A stretch of DNA of 64,000 nucleotides from UBA2784 sp964494625 (GCA_964494625.1 CAZBRT010000001.1:620001-684000); one strand, 5' to 3'; shown: positions 33,022 to 42,413, counted from the first letter of the stretch. Numbers and translations are program-made. The notes: generated by a model not told the origin, from the letters alone.

Positions 33022-34044
33022 TCACACCGCCACCAGCAGCGCCTTGAGCGTATCGCTCACATGGCGGTGGCCCACCACCATGCCGCGCGTATTGGTGATC
33101 GCTTGCGTCATCAATGTGCGCGCGGGACTGTCGCCCTTTTTCAGTACGCCAAGGTGATCAAGCACAGCGGCCATCGCTGCTTCTGCCGCGCGGGTGCCGC
33201 CATCATCAATCTTCAAGGCGATGCCGAGGCCCAATGACGGCACGATGCCGGCATAGTAACCCTCGGCACCGGTTTTTACCGTGACGCCACCGGTTGAGCC
33301 TTCGATCAATGCCGTGCAGGCGCGGCCCGTGCCCGCCACAAACCAGGGCTTCTCGCGCACCGCTGTTTGCAGGCGCAAGGCCGCCTCGCGCCGCCGTGGC
33401 GCAAGTGACGAGGGATCAGCAAGCTTGGCAAGCCCACGCGCAAAGGCCGCAAGCGGCATCGCATAGTTGGGCGCAGCGCAGCCATCCATGCCGGCTACCA
33501 GAACATCTTCCTCCACACCGCAAAGCTCGCAGGTGATCTCCCGCACAGCTTTCTGGACGGGATGATCAAGTTCGGCATAAGCGCGCGGGTCAGCGCCCAA
33601 GTGCTTTGCCAGCGCGACAAAGCCCGCATGCTTGCCCGAACAATTATTGTGCAAGGGGCAGGGGGTGCGCCCCTCAACCGCCAACGCGCGCGCGGCCATT
33701 TCATTGATCGGCCAGTGGGGGCCGCAGGCGAGATCATCCGCGCTTGCGCCGATGCGGGCAAGAAACGCCTCAACCGTGCGCACATGGGCCTCTTCGCCCG
33801 AGTGGGAGGCGCAGGCGAGCGACAGTTCCTCGTCACTCATATGGAAACGGTCCGCCGCGCCGCTTTCAACCAGCGGCATGGCCTGAAACATCTTTGATGA
33901 TGAGCGCGGGAAAATGGTTTGCGTCACATCGCCCAGGGCGGCGACCAGGCGCCCGTTGGCATCCGCAATGGCAATGGCGCCGCGGTGCCGACTTTCGGTC
34001 AGCTTGCCACGGGTGATCTCGACAAGGACAGGGTTCGCGGCCAA
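33022..34044 (-). CDS. Rhizobial-type L-asparaginase (class 3)
   Basis: 340-aa enzyme hydrolysing L-asparagine to aspartate and ammonia. It belongs to the Rhizobium ReAV family, distinct from bacterial type I/II asparaginases. It has the SSSK (serine/lysine) catalytic motif near residue 48, HNNCSGKHAGF with the metal-site Cys and Lys, and MDGCAAPNYAMPL with the second Cys. Start MAANPVLVEITRGKL at 34044. The gene is divergent from the SpoU methyltransferase with a 66-bp gap. Confidence 0.9.
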   Translation of the reverse strand: MAANPVLVEITRGKLTESRHRGAIAIADANGRLVAALGDVTQTIFPRSSSKMFQAMPLVESGAADRFHMSDEELSLACASHSGEEAHVRTVEAFLARIGASADDLACGPHWPINEMAARALAVEGRTPCPLHNNCSGKHAGFVALAKHLGADPRAYAELDHPVQKAVREITCELCGVEEDVLVAGMDGCAAPNYAMPLAAFARGLAKLADPSSLAPRRREAALRLQTAVREKPWFVAGTGRACTALIEGSTGGVTVKTGAEGYYAGIVPSLGLGIALKIDDGGTRAAEAAMAAVLDHLGVLKKGDSPARTLMTQAITNTRGMVVGHRHVSDTLKALLVAV

Positions 34045-34110
34045 GGTGGCTTTCTCCGGCGGCCGGGGAATTCCGGTCCATCTATAGTGAAGCGGCGGAA
34101 CAAGGAAAAG

Positions 34111-34701
34111 ATGCGCGGCTATTTCGGCGTCGGCATAGAGGGTGTTTCAAAGGCGCGCAACCTGGGTGCGCTGACCCGCACGGCGCATGCCTTTGGCGCC
34201 AGCTTCTTCTTTACCATCGAGGCGGATGTGTCGCTGGCCGAGATGCGCGAGACCGACACGTCGGACGCGGCCGCCAACATGCCCCATTACGCGTGGCCGA
34301 ATGTGGACGCCTTCCAGCTGCCTGCCGACTGCACGCTGGTGGGGGTCGAGTTTGCCGATGAGGCGGTCGAGCTGCCCAGCTTCCGTCATCCCATGCGCGC
34401 GGCCTATGTGCTGGGGTCGGAACGCGGCTCGCTTTCGCCCGCGCTGGTGGAACGGTGCAGCTTTCTGGTGCGCATCCCCACGCGCTTTTGCCTCAACCTT
34501 GGCACGGCGGGCGCGATTGTCATGTATGACCGGATGATTGCGCTGGGGCGGTTTGCGGAACGGCCGGTCAAACCCGGCGGGCCGGTGACGCGCAATATGC
34601 CCAAGCTTGGCGCTGCGGGCGGCAAACGCGAGGGCCATCGCTGGGGCGGGCCTCTCATCCGCAACCGCAAGCCGGGCGAGAAATCTTTTCTGCCGGAGTA
34701 G
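34111..34701 (+). CDS. SpoU-family RNA 2'-O-methyltransferase
   Basis: 196-aa SpoU/TrmH-like enzyme. The start ATG 34111 gives MRGYFGVGIEGVSKARNLGA and has AAGGAAAAG directly before it. SPOUT motif 1 is seen in VSKARNLGALTRTA, motif 2 in YVLGSERGSLSPALVERCSF, and motif 3 in LNLGTAGAIVMYDRMIALG (the trefoil knot that binds S-adenosylmethionine). The site of methylation on rRNA or tRNA is not known. The C-terminal tail is basic (GHRWGGPLIRNRKPGEK). Confidence 0.9.
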   Translation: MRGYFGVGIEGVSKARNLGALTRTAHAFGASFFFTIEADVSLAEMRETDTSDAAANMPHYAWPNVDAFQLPADCTLVGVEFADEAVELPSFRHPMRAAYVLGSERGSLSPALVERCSFLVRIPTRFCLNLGTAGAIVMYDRMIALGRFAERPVKPGGPVTRNMPKLGAAGGKREGHRWGGPLIRNRKPGEKSFLPE

Positions 34702-34736
34702 GGGGGGGTGATTTGTTGAATGTAACGCAATTTCGA

Positions 34737-35381
34737 TCACATCACCTTCCACGAGTCGCAAAATGTCCGTCTGGCCGCAGAGTTCATGTGCCTCTCAACC
34801 AGCCACTCGTCGAGTACCTGCATGTCAAAATCCGGTGCAAGGCCTTCAGCCCTCTCCCGGAGCCATGGATCTTGGCCAAAGCCAATCACCGCCGCCATCT
34901 CGAACTCATACCCGCCAATTACTGCCCACGTATGTGTTCGATCCCAGAAGCCAATTATTTTCGTGTAGCGGAACCCACCGGGATTCGTGTTTCGAGTGGT
35001 GGGATTTTCGTCTTCGGGTCCACCATAGACGTTCATCCAATTCCTGAGCTCGTCCAGATCGAAGTCAATCGGTAGCTCTATACTTGATCGAGGAATATCA
35101 ATCTCCGGCCTGTCAGCATGTCTGTTTTGTCGAACGGTCCCAAAGAACACGCTGCTCTCATTTTTGTGGCGCGCTGCATCACGGACGAATTGCCCGACTT
35201 CATCATCTCTGAAGTCGATTACATCAAAGTCGAACCACCGTGACCAAGCGATTTCCCGCTGAAGCTCCCCTGGCAGAGGCCAATCTTCCAGCTTATCGCC
35301 AATCGACAAGCCGAAGCGATCTGGTGCGTCCAACGCGTCAACAAAGAATTGCGTTTTTGGCGATGGAAGCAATGGCGGCAT
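34737..35381 (-). CDS. Hypothetical protein, AT-richer orphan
   Basis: 214-aa protein that I do not recognise. It is acidic and rich in aromatic residues (WPLPGELQREIAWSRWFDFD, NWMNVYGGPEDENPTTRNTN, WAVIGGYEFEMAAVIGF), without signal peptide or membrane segment. The base composition is lower in GC than neighbours and the frame stays open over the full length, which supports a real but acquired gene. It could be an immunity or phage-derived protein, but I see no motif to decide. It is convergent with the SpoU gene. Confidence 0.5.
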   Translation of the reverse strand: MPPLLPSPKTQFFVDALDAPDRFGLSIGDKLEDWPLPGELQREIAWSRWFDFDVIDFRDDEVGQFVRDAARHKNESSVFFGTVRQNRHADRPEIDIPRSSIELPIDFDLDELRNWMNVYGGPEDENPTTRNTNPGGFRYTKIIGFWDRTHTWAVIGGYEFEMAAVIGFGQDPWLRERAEGLAPDFDMQVLDEWLVERHMNSAARRTFCDSWKVM

Positions 35382-35691
35382 CTCTTTGTAACGCTCGTGT
35401 CAGGTGTGAGGTTGAGATTTCGAATTGGAGCATATTGTGGGCTCGCTTAGTGCGCGACCCGTGCTGTTGACCCGCAGGGGCTGCTGCGAGCCTCTGATGT
35501 CAATGGGGGAGCCTTGGATTTCCGGCCCACGACAGCATTGGGCAACGCTGAAAGCTGACGCCACATTGCCCAGAAAGGTTGCTATCCGGTCAGAGCGGAT
35601 GTCTTGCCGGAATAGGGGCACTAAGCCTTTCTTTTGTCACTGATATTCCCTGCTCGACATTCTGCGTCCAAGGCCTTATCTCCCCCCGGCC
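35382..35691. other. Region before lepA, no gene supported
   Basis: 310 bp between the orphan gene at 34737-35381 and lepA. Reading frames here have neither codon bias nor a family match. A stretch around 35530-35620 (AAGCTGACGCCACATTGCCC... and AGAGCGGATGTCTTGCC) looks like a decayed coding sequence or intergenic repeat; I cannot assign it. Confidence 0.4.
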
Positions 35692-37497
35692 ATGACTGAC
35701 CTGTCGCTGATCCGCAATTTCTCCATCATCGCCCATATCGACCACGGGAAATCCACCCTGGCCGACAGGCTTATCCAGTATTGCGGCGGCCTCTCCGCGC
35801 GCGAAATGAAGGATCAGGTGCTCGACTCGATGGAGCTCGAGCGCGAACGCGGCATCACCATCAAGGCGCAGACCGTGCGCCTTCAATACAAGGCGCGCGA
35901 CGGGAAAACCTATCTTCTCAATCTCATGGACACGCCGGGCCATGTGGACTTTGCCTATGAGGTGAGCCGCTGCCTTGCCGCCTGCGAGGGCGCGCTCCTG
36001 GTGGTTGACGCGAGCCAGGGGGTGGAGGCGCAGACGCTGGCCAATGTCTATCAGGCGCTCGACAACAACCTCACCATCGTGCCCGTCCTCAACAAGATCG
36101 ACCTGCCTGCCGCCGAGCCCGAGCGCATCAAGCAGCAGATCGAGGACGTGATCGGGATTGATGCATCCGACGCGGTTCCGATTTCGGCCAAGACGGGCCT
36201 CAACATTGTCGAGGTCCTGGAGGCGGTCGTCACGCGCCTGCCGCCGCCCAAGGGCGATATCGCAAAGCCGCTCAAGGCCCTTCTGATCGACAGCTGGTAT
36301 GACGCCTATCTGGGTGTCGTCGTGTTGTTCCGCGTGGTCGATGGCGTGATTTCCAAAGGCCAGAAGATCAAGCTGATGGCGACGGACGCCACCTATCAGG
36401 TGGAGCGCCTCGGCGTGTTCACGCCCAAGATGGAAATGAAAGACCGCCTGCAGCCGGGCGAGGTCGGCTTCATGACGGCGGCCATCAAGCAGGTGGCCGA
36501 CACCAATATCGGCGATACGATCACCGATGACCGGCTTTCCGCACAGGTCACACCACTGGCCGGGTTCAAGCCCGCACAGCCGGTCGTGTTCTGCGGCCTG
36601 TTCCCCGTCGATGCGGCGGATTTCGAAAATCTGCGCGAGGCGATCGGCAAATTGCGCCTCAATGACGCAAGCTTTTCCTACGAGATGGAAACGTCGGCGG
36701 CGCTGGGTTTCGGTTTCCGCTGCGGGTTCCTGGGGCTGCTCCATCTCGACATCATTCGCGAGCGGCTGGAGCGCGAGTTCAACCTTGAACTCATCACGAC
36801 CGCGCCTTCGGTCATCTACAAAATCCTTCTGACGGATGGCACCACCATCGATCTGCACAATCCCGCCGACATGCCCGATGTGATGCAGATCGAGCGCATT
36901 GACGAACCATGGATCAAGGCGACCATCCTGGTGCCTGACGAATATCTCGGCAGCGTGCTCAAGCTCTGCGAGGACCGGCGCGGCCGCCAGCTTGACCTCA
37001 CCTATGCGGGGTCACGCGCGATGCTGGTCTATCAATTGCCGCTCAACGAAGTCGTGTTCGACTTCTACGACCGCCTGAAATCGGTCAGCCGCGGCTATGC
37101 CTCGTTCGACTATGCCATCGAGGGTTATGAGGAAGGCGATCTCGTCAAGATGACCATCCTCGTCAATGGCGAGGTGGTGGATGCGCTTTCCATGATCGTG
37201 CACAAGACGCGCGCGGAAATGCGCGGCCGCATGATGTGCGAGAAGCTGAAGGACCTGATCCCGCAGCATCTCTTCCAGATTCCGGTGCAGGCGGCCCTGG
37301 GCGGCAAGATCATCGCGCGCGAGACCATCCGCGCCCTGCGCAAGGACGTGACCGCCAAATGCTATGGCGGCGACATCAGCCGCAAGCGCAAGCTTCTGGA
37401 CAAGCAGAAGGAAGGCAAGAAGAAGATGCGGCAGTTCGGCAAGGTCGATATTCCGCAGGAAGCCTTCATCGCCGCCCTGAAAATGGACGAGAATTGA
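35692..37497 (+). CDS. lepA: Elongation factor 4 (LepA)
   Basis: 601-aa translational GTPase that back-translocates ribosomes and aids translation initiation under stress. G1 is HIDHGKSTLADRL (residues 14-26), G2 lies in RGITIKAQTVRLQY, G3 is DTPGHVDF, G4 is NKIDLP, and the C-terminal LepA-specific domain carries RQFGKVDIPQEAFIAAL. Start MTDLSLIRNFSIIAHIDHGK at 35692. It is followed by a strong terminator at 37527. Antisense reading frames of up to 422 codons across it are shadows. Confidence 0.97.
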   Translation: MTDLSLIRNFSIIAHIDHGKSTLADRLIQYCGGLSAREMKDQVLDSMELERERGITIKAQTVRLQYKARDGKTYLLNLMDTPGHVDFAYEVSRCLAACEGALLVVDASQGVEAQTLANVYQALDNNLTIVPVLNKIDLPAAEPERIKQQIEDVIGIDASDAVPISAKTGLNIVEVLEAVVTRLPPPKGDIAKPLKALLIDSWYDAYLGVVVLFRVVDGVISKGQKIKLMATDATYQVERLGVFTPKMEMKDRLQPGEVGFMTAAIKQVADTNIGDTITDDRLSAQVTPLAGFKPAQPVVFCGLFPVDAADFENLREAIGKLRLNDASFSYEMETSAALGFGFRCGFLGLLHLDIIRERLEREFNLELITTAPSVIYKILLTDGTTIDLHNPADMPDVMQIERIDEPWIKATILVPDEYLGSVLKLCEDRRGRQLDLTYAGSRAMLVYQLPLNEVVFDFYDRLKSVSRGYASFDYAIEGYEEGDLVKMTILVNGEVVDALSMIVHKTRAEMRGRMMCEKLKDLIPQHLFQIPVQAALGGKIIARETIRALRKDVTAKCYGGDISRKRKLLDKQKEGKKKMRQFGKVDIPQEAFIAALKMDEN

Positions 37498-37526
37498 CGG
37501 GCGCAACGCGCCGGAATGCCCAAGCA

Positions 37527-37556
37527 AAAAGGCCCGCCATATCCGGCGGGCCTTTT
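37527..37556 (+). terminator. Rho-independent terminator after lepA
   Basis: Arms AAAAGGCCCGCC and GGCGGGCCTTTT, then CATTTTAA; 29 bp after the lepA stop codon. Confidence 0.9.
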
Positions 37557-37589
37557 CATTTTAACGGCCAAGAACTTTTCAGGCGATTT

Positions 37590-37646
37590 CACGCATTTGC
37601 AGCGGTAATGCGTGTTTCACTCACGCATTTGCAGCGGCAATGCGTG
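37590..37646. repeat. Tandem 32-bp duplication of palindromic CACGCATT...AATGCGTG
   Basis: Two 25-bp copies (37590-37614 and 37622-37646) differing at one base. Each is itself a palindrome with arms CACGCATT and AATGCGTG. The right-hand copy encodes the last codons (RIAAANA, stop) of the membrane-protein gene; the left-hand copy repeats this end just outside it. Confidence 0.85.
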
Positions 37647-37944
37647 CGCGCCGCTTGGGATCCCAGAACACATAAAGGAGGACAAGGCCCAAAGGCCCCA
37701 ACGTTGCCCAGGCCGGCAGGTTCAGCAGCGGCTGGATGACGCTCCACAACATAGGCGAGACATGACGCTCAACGCCCGCCTGGAAGGTGTTGAGGCTGGC
37801 CACGTCGAACGACGCCCACCATTCGCCCAACGAGCGGAAGGTCATGGCACCATCATGCTTGGTCAGGCCGAAATCAAAGCCCAATGTGGCCAGAGCGGTC
37901 ACCACAAGGATGAAGCCGACACCGCGAAACAGCGAAAAAATCAT
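37621..37944 (-). CDS. Small membrane protein, paralogue A
   Basis: 107-aa protein with two or three hydrophobic segments, an N-terminal MIFSLFRGVGFILVVTALA and a C-terminal PAWATLGPLGLVLLYVFWD followed by basic residues. It matches the next gene (37964-38266) at a helix-DG-F-L-G-WA-LxxF-W-PAWA-LG-LGLVL pattern, so the two are tandem duplicates. Function unknown. The start was placed at 37944 because the reading frame upstream is not conserved. Its C-terminal codons are part of a short duplication. Confidence 0.65.
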   Translation of the reverse strand: MIFSLFRGVGFILVVTALATLGFDFGLTKHDGAMTFRSLGEWWASFDVASLNTFQAGVERHVSPMLWSVIQPLLNLPAWATLGPLGLVLLYVFWDPKRRARIAAANA

Positions 37945-37963
37945 GGGGTGTTCCTGCCTTATC

Positions 37964-38266
37964 TCAATCCAGATAGCCGCGGCGGCGGAACAGAACCGCC
38001 AGAACCACGCCAAGACCGCCCAGCACCGCAACGGCCGGCCATGTCATGACCGTCTCGATGATGCCCTTGGCAAAATCAGGCGCCGTATTGGCGATGAAAT
38101 CCGAAAAGCCCGCGAGGCTTGGCGCATGCACGATGGCCCAAAAGCCCGTGATGCCGGTCAGCGTGAAGGCGCCATCGGGTGAGCCCAATGACGTGAGCAC
38201 GTCATAACCCAGAACCATCAACGCCATGACGATCAGAAGAAGTGCAATCAGACGGAACAAAATCAT
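37964..38266 (-). CDS. Small membrane protein, paralogue B
   Basis: 100-aa protein with N-terminal MILFRLIALLLIVMALMVLG and a C-terminal membrane helix (WPAVAVLGGLGVVLAVLFRR). The middle has LGSPDGAFTLTGITGFWAIV, corresponding to KHDGAMTFRSLGEWWASFDV of paralogue A, so they descend from one gene. It is 19 bp ahead of paralogue A on the same strand and probably cotranscribed. Function unknown. Confidence 0.65.
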   Translation of the reverse strand: MILFRLIALLLIVMALMVLGYDVLTSLGSPDGAFTLTGITGFWAIVHAPSLAGFSDFIANTAPDFAKGIIETVMTWPAVAVLGGLGVVLAVLFRRRGYLD

Positions 38267-38748
38267 GGAACTCCCCGTTACTGGACAACCAAAAAACCGG
38301 GTGATGCCCGGCGCGATGTGGCCCTTGCTCCCTTGCACGGGCAAACCGGCAAGGGCCCCGATGACCCCGAACGCGAAGGCACCCCTTCGATGAGGCACTC
38401 TATCAGAACCAGGGCGGCGCGCCATGGCGCGGATGCATCACTGGCCGGGATCGTTTGTGGGGCCTTCCCTGAAGCCAGCGGTCCGGATTTCGGTCCAAAG
38501 CGCCCGAAAAACCGCCAAAAAGCACCTCGCGCCCACCAAGCTGCGGCGATTGGCGCAGACCCGTTGATTGGTGAATGAGAGGGGTGTTCGAAAGGGATGC
38601 GCGGATGGCGCGCGCAGATGGGGGATGGTCTGCAGGCCAGGCAGCTCCATCAGTTGCCATTGCAGGGGCGGCCATGTTACGCGCAGCGCCGCATCGACGC
38701 CTGCAGCCCCCAACCCAAGGGGGCGCATCAAAGGCAGCGTCCCGGCAT
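38267..38748. other. Region between paralogue B and tRNA-Ser, no gene supported
   Basis: About 480 bp with no supported gene. Frames on the minus strand give a peptide such as MADREGFEPSRRF, a well-known artefact that comes from reading the opposite strand of tRNA-Ser. I see no terminator or promoter I can name. Confidence 0.5.
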
Positions 38749-38838
38749 GGACAGGTGGCCGAGTGGTTGAAGGCGCACGCCTGGAACGCGTGTAGACGGG
38801 AAACCGTCTCGAGGGTTCGAATCCCTCTCTGTCCGCCA
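38749..38838 (+). tRNA. tRNA-Ser (anticodon GGA)
   Basis: 90-nt class II tRNA with a long variable arm. The acceptor begins GGACAGG and ends CTGTCC-G-CCA; the D-arm is GGCCGAGTGGTTGAAGGC, the anticodon loop CTGGAAC with anticodon GGA (codons TCC/TCT), the variable arm is AGACGGGAAACCGTCT, and the T-arm GGTTCGAATCC. CCA is encoded. Confidence 0.95.
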
Positions 38839-38920
38839 TTGCCTAGAATCGAGTCAGAAATTCGCAAGCTCAACCCGAGTAACGCGCGTTGGTCGCGTTG
38901 GCCCATGCGCCACGCCATCC

Positions 38921-40090
38921 TCACTCGATTGACAGCGCCCTTGCCAGTGCGGCGGCGTCACCCCGTTTGATTTCGACGTCTGGCGCAAGTCCCTCTATCT
39001 CATTGGTTCCGTCGCCCAAAAAGCGTGCGCAATTGGGCGCCATGACATCCATGTGCACGGCGTCCAGACGAATACGGCCGCCGCCGTCAACATAGCCGCA
39101 TCCAGCCCCGGCTGTGCGCTGGCCCAGAACAGTTGCGACGTCATTCTCCGACAGCCAGACGACAAAGTCCTCAGAAGCCGAGCCGGTATCTTCGTCAGCA
39201 AGGATGAACAACGGGCCATTCCAAACTCCAACGCCAATCACTTCATCCGGCGGGTCGGCGGGACCAAACGCGTCGCAAGCCTGCTCGCCGCGCCAGACGC
39301 CGGAGCGATCGCAAGTCGGGTCGACGATGCGGGGTGAGCTGCGCGCAAGTGTTTTGTCAGTCAGAAGCGACACGACTTCGGTCACCCACTCGGTTCCACC
39401 GCCGTTGCCCGTGATGTCGATTAGCAAGCGGCGTGCGCCGCGTTGGCGCAATTCGCCAATTGCCGACGTCAGGTCGCGCTGCAGCTCGGCCCGCACGGCG
39501 AGCTGCAACTTGCGGCGCGTCAGGCCTGCTGCAAACGCCCTCTGGCAGACTGCGAAATATCGGAATTCACCAAACTCCGAAATGCGCAATACACCGAGAT
39601 CGCCTGCAATTCCGGTCGGAAAGTGATTGTCGCTGACGCGTGTCCACCCGGGAAGTTCGGCGAATGGAGACTCGAAATCGTAGTCTTCCGTCGAATAGCC
39701 CTCGGCTTCGCACGATGCAGCAATTGGCACGGGCGCTGGTTCGCCAGGCGCAGACGTCGGTTCATCCCCCTCCTTTGCAACAAAACGCAAGTGCGGGTCA
39801 TTGAACGCGTGAACGAACGCACGAAGCGCCAGGAATGCCCTGACGCGGGAGTGTGCGTTGTCGATGGCGTCGCCGGTGCGCGCGTCGAGCGCGGCAAGGT
39901 CGAGCCCTCTGTGCCGCGCGATCCAGTCGAGATTGGCATAGCCCTGCGCCATTTCGACCTTGAGGCGCTCGTAGTCCCGCCGCCAGGCAACAGCGTCGTA
40001 TGTCAGCACGTCCAGAAGCAATGCTGCCCCCAGCAGTGCGACTATCGCGCCGAGCGTCCACCACAATGCCCGAAGCAAGCGCTTGACCAT
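38921..40090 (-). CDS. S41-family peptidase, membrane-anchored
   Basis: 389-aa protein, probably periplasmic and anchored by the first helix (LLRALWWTLGAIVALLGAAL). The C-terminal-processing-peptidase core is present: GARRLLIDITGNGGGTEWVT (substrate-binding strand and loop) and ILADEDTGSASEDFVVWL (the nucleophile Ser in TGSASE). A proteolytic PDZ domain is not obvious. It is convergent with nothing near and is followed at its 5' side by a long spacer up to the cyclase gene. Confidence 0.8.
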   Translation of the reverse strand: MVKRLLRALWWTLGAIVALLGAALLLDVLTYDAVAWRRDYERLKVEMAQGYANLDWIARHRGLDLAALDARTGDAIDNAHSRVRAFLALRAFVHAFNDPHLRFVAKEGDEPTSAPGEPAPVPIAASCEAEGYSTEDYDFESPFAELPGWTRVSDNHFPTGIAGDLGVLRISEFGEFRYFAVCQRAFAAGLTRRKLQLAVRAELQRDLTSAIGELRQRGARRLLIDITGNGGGTEWVTEVVSLLTDKTLARSSPRIVDPTCDRSGVWRGEQACDAFGPADPPDEVIGVGVWNGPLFILADEDTGSASEDFVVWLSENDVATVLGQRTAGAGCGYVDGGGRIRLDAVHMDVMAPNCARFLGDGTNEIEGLAPDVEIKRGDAAALARALSIE

Positions 40091-40517
40091 CCCGCGCCCC
40101 AGAAGATCGAGAACCGCATTCAGACTATATGTGTGCCCATTCTACTCAAGAGATTTGATACGGTTTGGGCCGGTGCCAGTCGGTCTGGGGGCACAGGCGC
40201 GGGAGAACCTGTTCTTGGGGGCAATGCGCGATGGCGCTGGCCTATCGGAAGGCTCCTGCTGCCGGTTGATGTTGACTGCCTGATCGCAAGGTCGAGCTCA
40301 TCATTGAGCGTGTTCCGCTTGCCCAGCGCAGCCCCCCGCGTCGAGCGTTATGGCAGAAATCTCTGACGTGCTTGCCCTGTCGCGGGGCGGCAAATTGAAA
40401 GCAATGGTCGGGACCCTTGCGTGACCAATCCGAGCAGCAATACCGTCGGCGGCCACTACCAATCCCGCGGGCCAGGCCCTATGTTTCCGGGGATTTCGGG
40501 AAGTTGGATGAGGGGTC
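40091..40517. other. Region upstream of the cyclase gene, no gene supported
   Basis: About 430 bp between the divergent S41 peptidase and adenylate cyclase genes. Reading frames across it are extensions of antisense shadows. I see no convincing promoter or structure. Confidence 0.4.
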
Positions 40518-42413
40518 ATGCAGCGCAAACTTACGGCCATCCTGTCCGCTGATGTTGCGGGTTACAGCAGCCTGATGGAGCGCGATGAGGCGGGAACGCT
40601 GGCGCGGCTGAAGGAGAACCGGGTAGCCGTGTTTGACCCTCTGGTGGCCAAACATGGCGGACGCCAGTTCAAGTTGATGGGCGACGGCGCTTTGGTCGAA
40701 TTCACCAGCGTTGTCGCAGCCGTCAACTGCGCTTTGGCGATCCAGAAAGCGACAGAGACGGGCGGGACCGGTCACGGCGACGGCAAGGCCATCCGCTATC
40801 GCATCGGCATCAATCTTGGCGAAGTGATCGTCGAGGGCGATGACATTTACGGCGAGGGCGTGAATGTTGCCGCCCGCATCCAGGCGCTGGCCCCCGTCGG
40901 TGGCGTGGCGCTGTCGAAAATGGTGCGGGACAACATCGACGGCAAGATGGACTGTGTCTTCGAAGACATGGGCGAGCACAACGTCAAGAACATCGAGCGG
41001 CCTGTCCACGTGTTCCGCGTCGGCGCGGCGCAGGATGACCAAAAGCAAGACTGGAAGGTGCATGCTGTGCGCAAAAACTCGATCTGCGTCCTGCCATTTG
41101 CGAACATGAGCGGCGAGCCGGAACAGGAATATTTTTCTGACGGCATCAGTGAGGACATCATCACCGATCTCAGCAAGGTTTCCGCCCTTTCGGTCGTTGC
41201 CCGGAATACGGCCTTTACCTTCAAGGGCAAGCATGTCGATATCGCCCAGGTCGCGCGGCAGTTGAAGGTCGCCCACGTGCTTGAGGGAAGTGTCCGCAAG
41301 TCCGGAAACCGTGTACGCATCACCGCCCAGCTGATCGACGGCGCGACAAATGACCATGTGTGGGCCGAACGCTTCGACCGCGACCTGAACGACATATTCG
41401 CATTGCAGGACGAGATTTCGGAGGCCATCGTCAGGGCCCTGAAGCTGAAACTGCTGCCGGAAGAAAAGAAGGCCATCGAGAGCCGTGGGACAGACAGTGT
41501 CGAGGCCTATAACCTCTATCTCATGGCGCGCCAGCATTTTGTGAGCAGCAATCCGGGCGATCCGCGATGGGTCGAACTGGTCATCAGGCTTTCCGAACGG
41601 GCGGTTGAGATCGATCCGGATTATGCACAGGCGTGGGCGCTCATGGCCGTCGCGCAAAACAGGCGGCGCTATTTTTTCGGTGACAAGGGTGATGGCGGCC
41701 TTGCGGCTGCAAACCGCGCGCTGGCCATCGATGCGCGCGTGGCGGAAGCACATGCCGTCAAGGCAGCGATCATCTTTGCCGAAGGCCGGCGGAGCGAGGC
41801 GGCGGCTGCAATCTCCGAAGCGCTCCGGCTTGATCCGGAGTCCCATGAGGTCAATTCGACGGCCGGTATGCTGGCCTACAAGCAGCGCCAGTTCGAAGAT
41901 GCAAGCCACTTCTTCGAAAAGGCATCCGCTCTTCTGGACGTCGACTCCGGTTCAGCCAACATGTGGGTTGCCTGTTGCGTTGCGCTCGGGAACCTTCAGG
42001 CTGCGCGGCGTGCAGCCCAGGTGTGCCTGGCACGTGCGGAACTTGTTACAACGCGGGATCCGGCAAATGGCGCGTCCATGGCCCATGGCGCCAACGCGCT
42101 GGCCGTGCTCGGAGAAACCGGACGCGCCAAGGAATGGATGGAGCGCGCCCTGCTGGTTGATCCCGGCAACATGAACATGCGTTACAATTTTGCCTGCACC
42201 CTTATTGCGGTGCTTGAAGATTTTGATGCCGGGCTCGCCTTGCTGGAGCCGGTCACCAGGGTCATGAGCCGGGACCGCATTTCCCATGCCAAGGCCGATT
42301 CGGACTTTGACAAGGTCCGCGAGCATCCGCGGTTCAAAGCCATGATCGCGGCTGCGGACGCCCGACTGGCCGCCGAGGCCGATGGCGAGCGGCTTGCGCA
42401 GGGCAATGCGTGA
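40518..42413 (+). CDS. Class III adenylate cyclase with TolB-like and TPR regions
   Basis: 631-aa protein. N-terminal cyclase domain (1-170): ILSADVAGYSSLMERDEAGT with metal-binding Asp, FKLMGDGALVEFTS with the second Asp. Middle region (190-300) is the TolB-like domain common to these proteins: ICVLPFANMSGEPEQEYFSD, then GTNDHVWAERFDRD-like (ATNDHVWAERFDRDLNDIF). The remaining residues 330-600 are TPR-type helical pairs. It should make cAMP in response to a signal received by its C-terminal part. A radical SAM gene starts 52 bp downstream. Confidence 0.9.
   Translation: MQRKLTAILSADVAGYSSLMERDEAGTLARLKENRVAVFDPLVAKHGGRQFKLMGDGALVEFTSVVAAVNCALAIQKATETGGTGHGDGKAIRYRIGINLGEVIVEGDDIYGEGVNVAARIQALAPVGGVALSKMVRDNIDGKMDCVFEDMGEHNVKNIERPVHVFRVGAAQDDQKQDWKVHAVRKNSICVLPFANMSGEPEQEYFSDGISEDIITDLSKVSALSVVARNTAFTFKGKHVDIAQVARQLKVAHVLEGSVRKSGNRVRITAQLIDGATNDHVWAERFDRDLNDIFALQDEISEAIVRALKLKLLPEEKKAIESRGTDSVEAYNLYLMARQHFVSSNPGDPRWVELVIRLSERAVEIDPDYAQAWALMAVAQNRRRYFFGDKGDGGLAAANRALAIDARVAEAHAVKAAIIFAEGRRSEAAAAISEALRLDPESHEVNSTAGMLAYKQRQFEDASHFFEKASALLDVDSGSANMWVACCVALGNLQAARRAAQVCLARAELVTTRDPANGASMAHGANALAVLGETGRAKEWMERALLVDPGNMNMRYNFACTLIAVLEDFDAGLALLEPVTRVMSRDRISHAKADSDFDKVREHPRFKAMIAAADARLAAEADGERLAQGNA

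Noticed and set aside
35420..35640. Possible gene before lepA
   Set aside because: Short frames on both strands lack a ribosome-binding site and codon bias; I list the region as unassigned.
35590..36858. 422-codon open frame on the minus strand
   Set aside because: Antisense to lepA, whose GTPase motifs are clear.
38438..38839. Apparent protein beginning MADREGFEPSRRF
   Set aside because: It is the well-known spurious product from the opposite strand of tRNA-Ser.
40479..41909. 476-codon open frame on the minus strand
   Set aside because: Antisense to adenylate cyclase with TolB/TPR; no family match.
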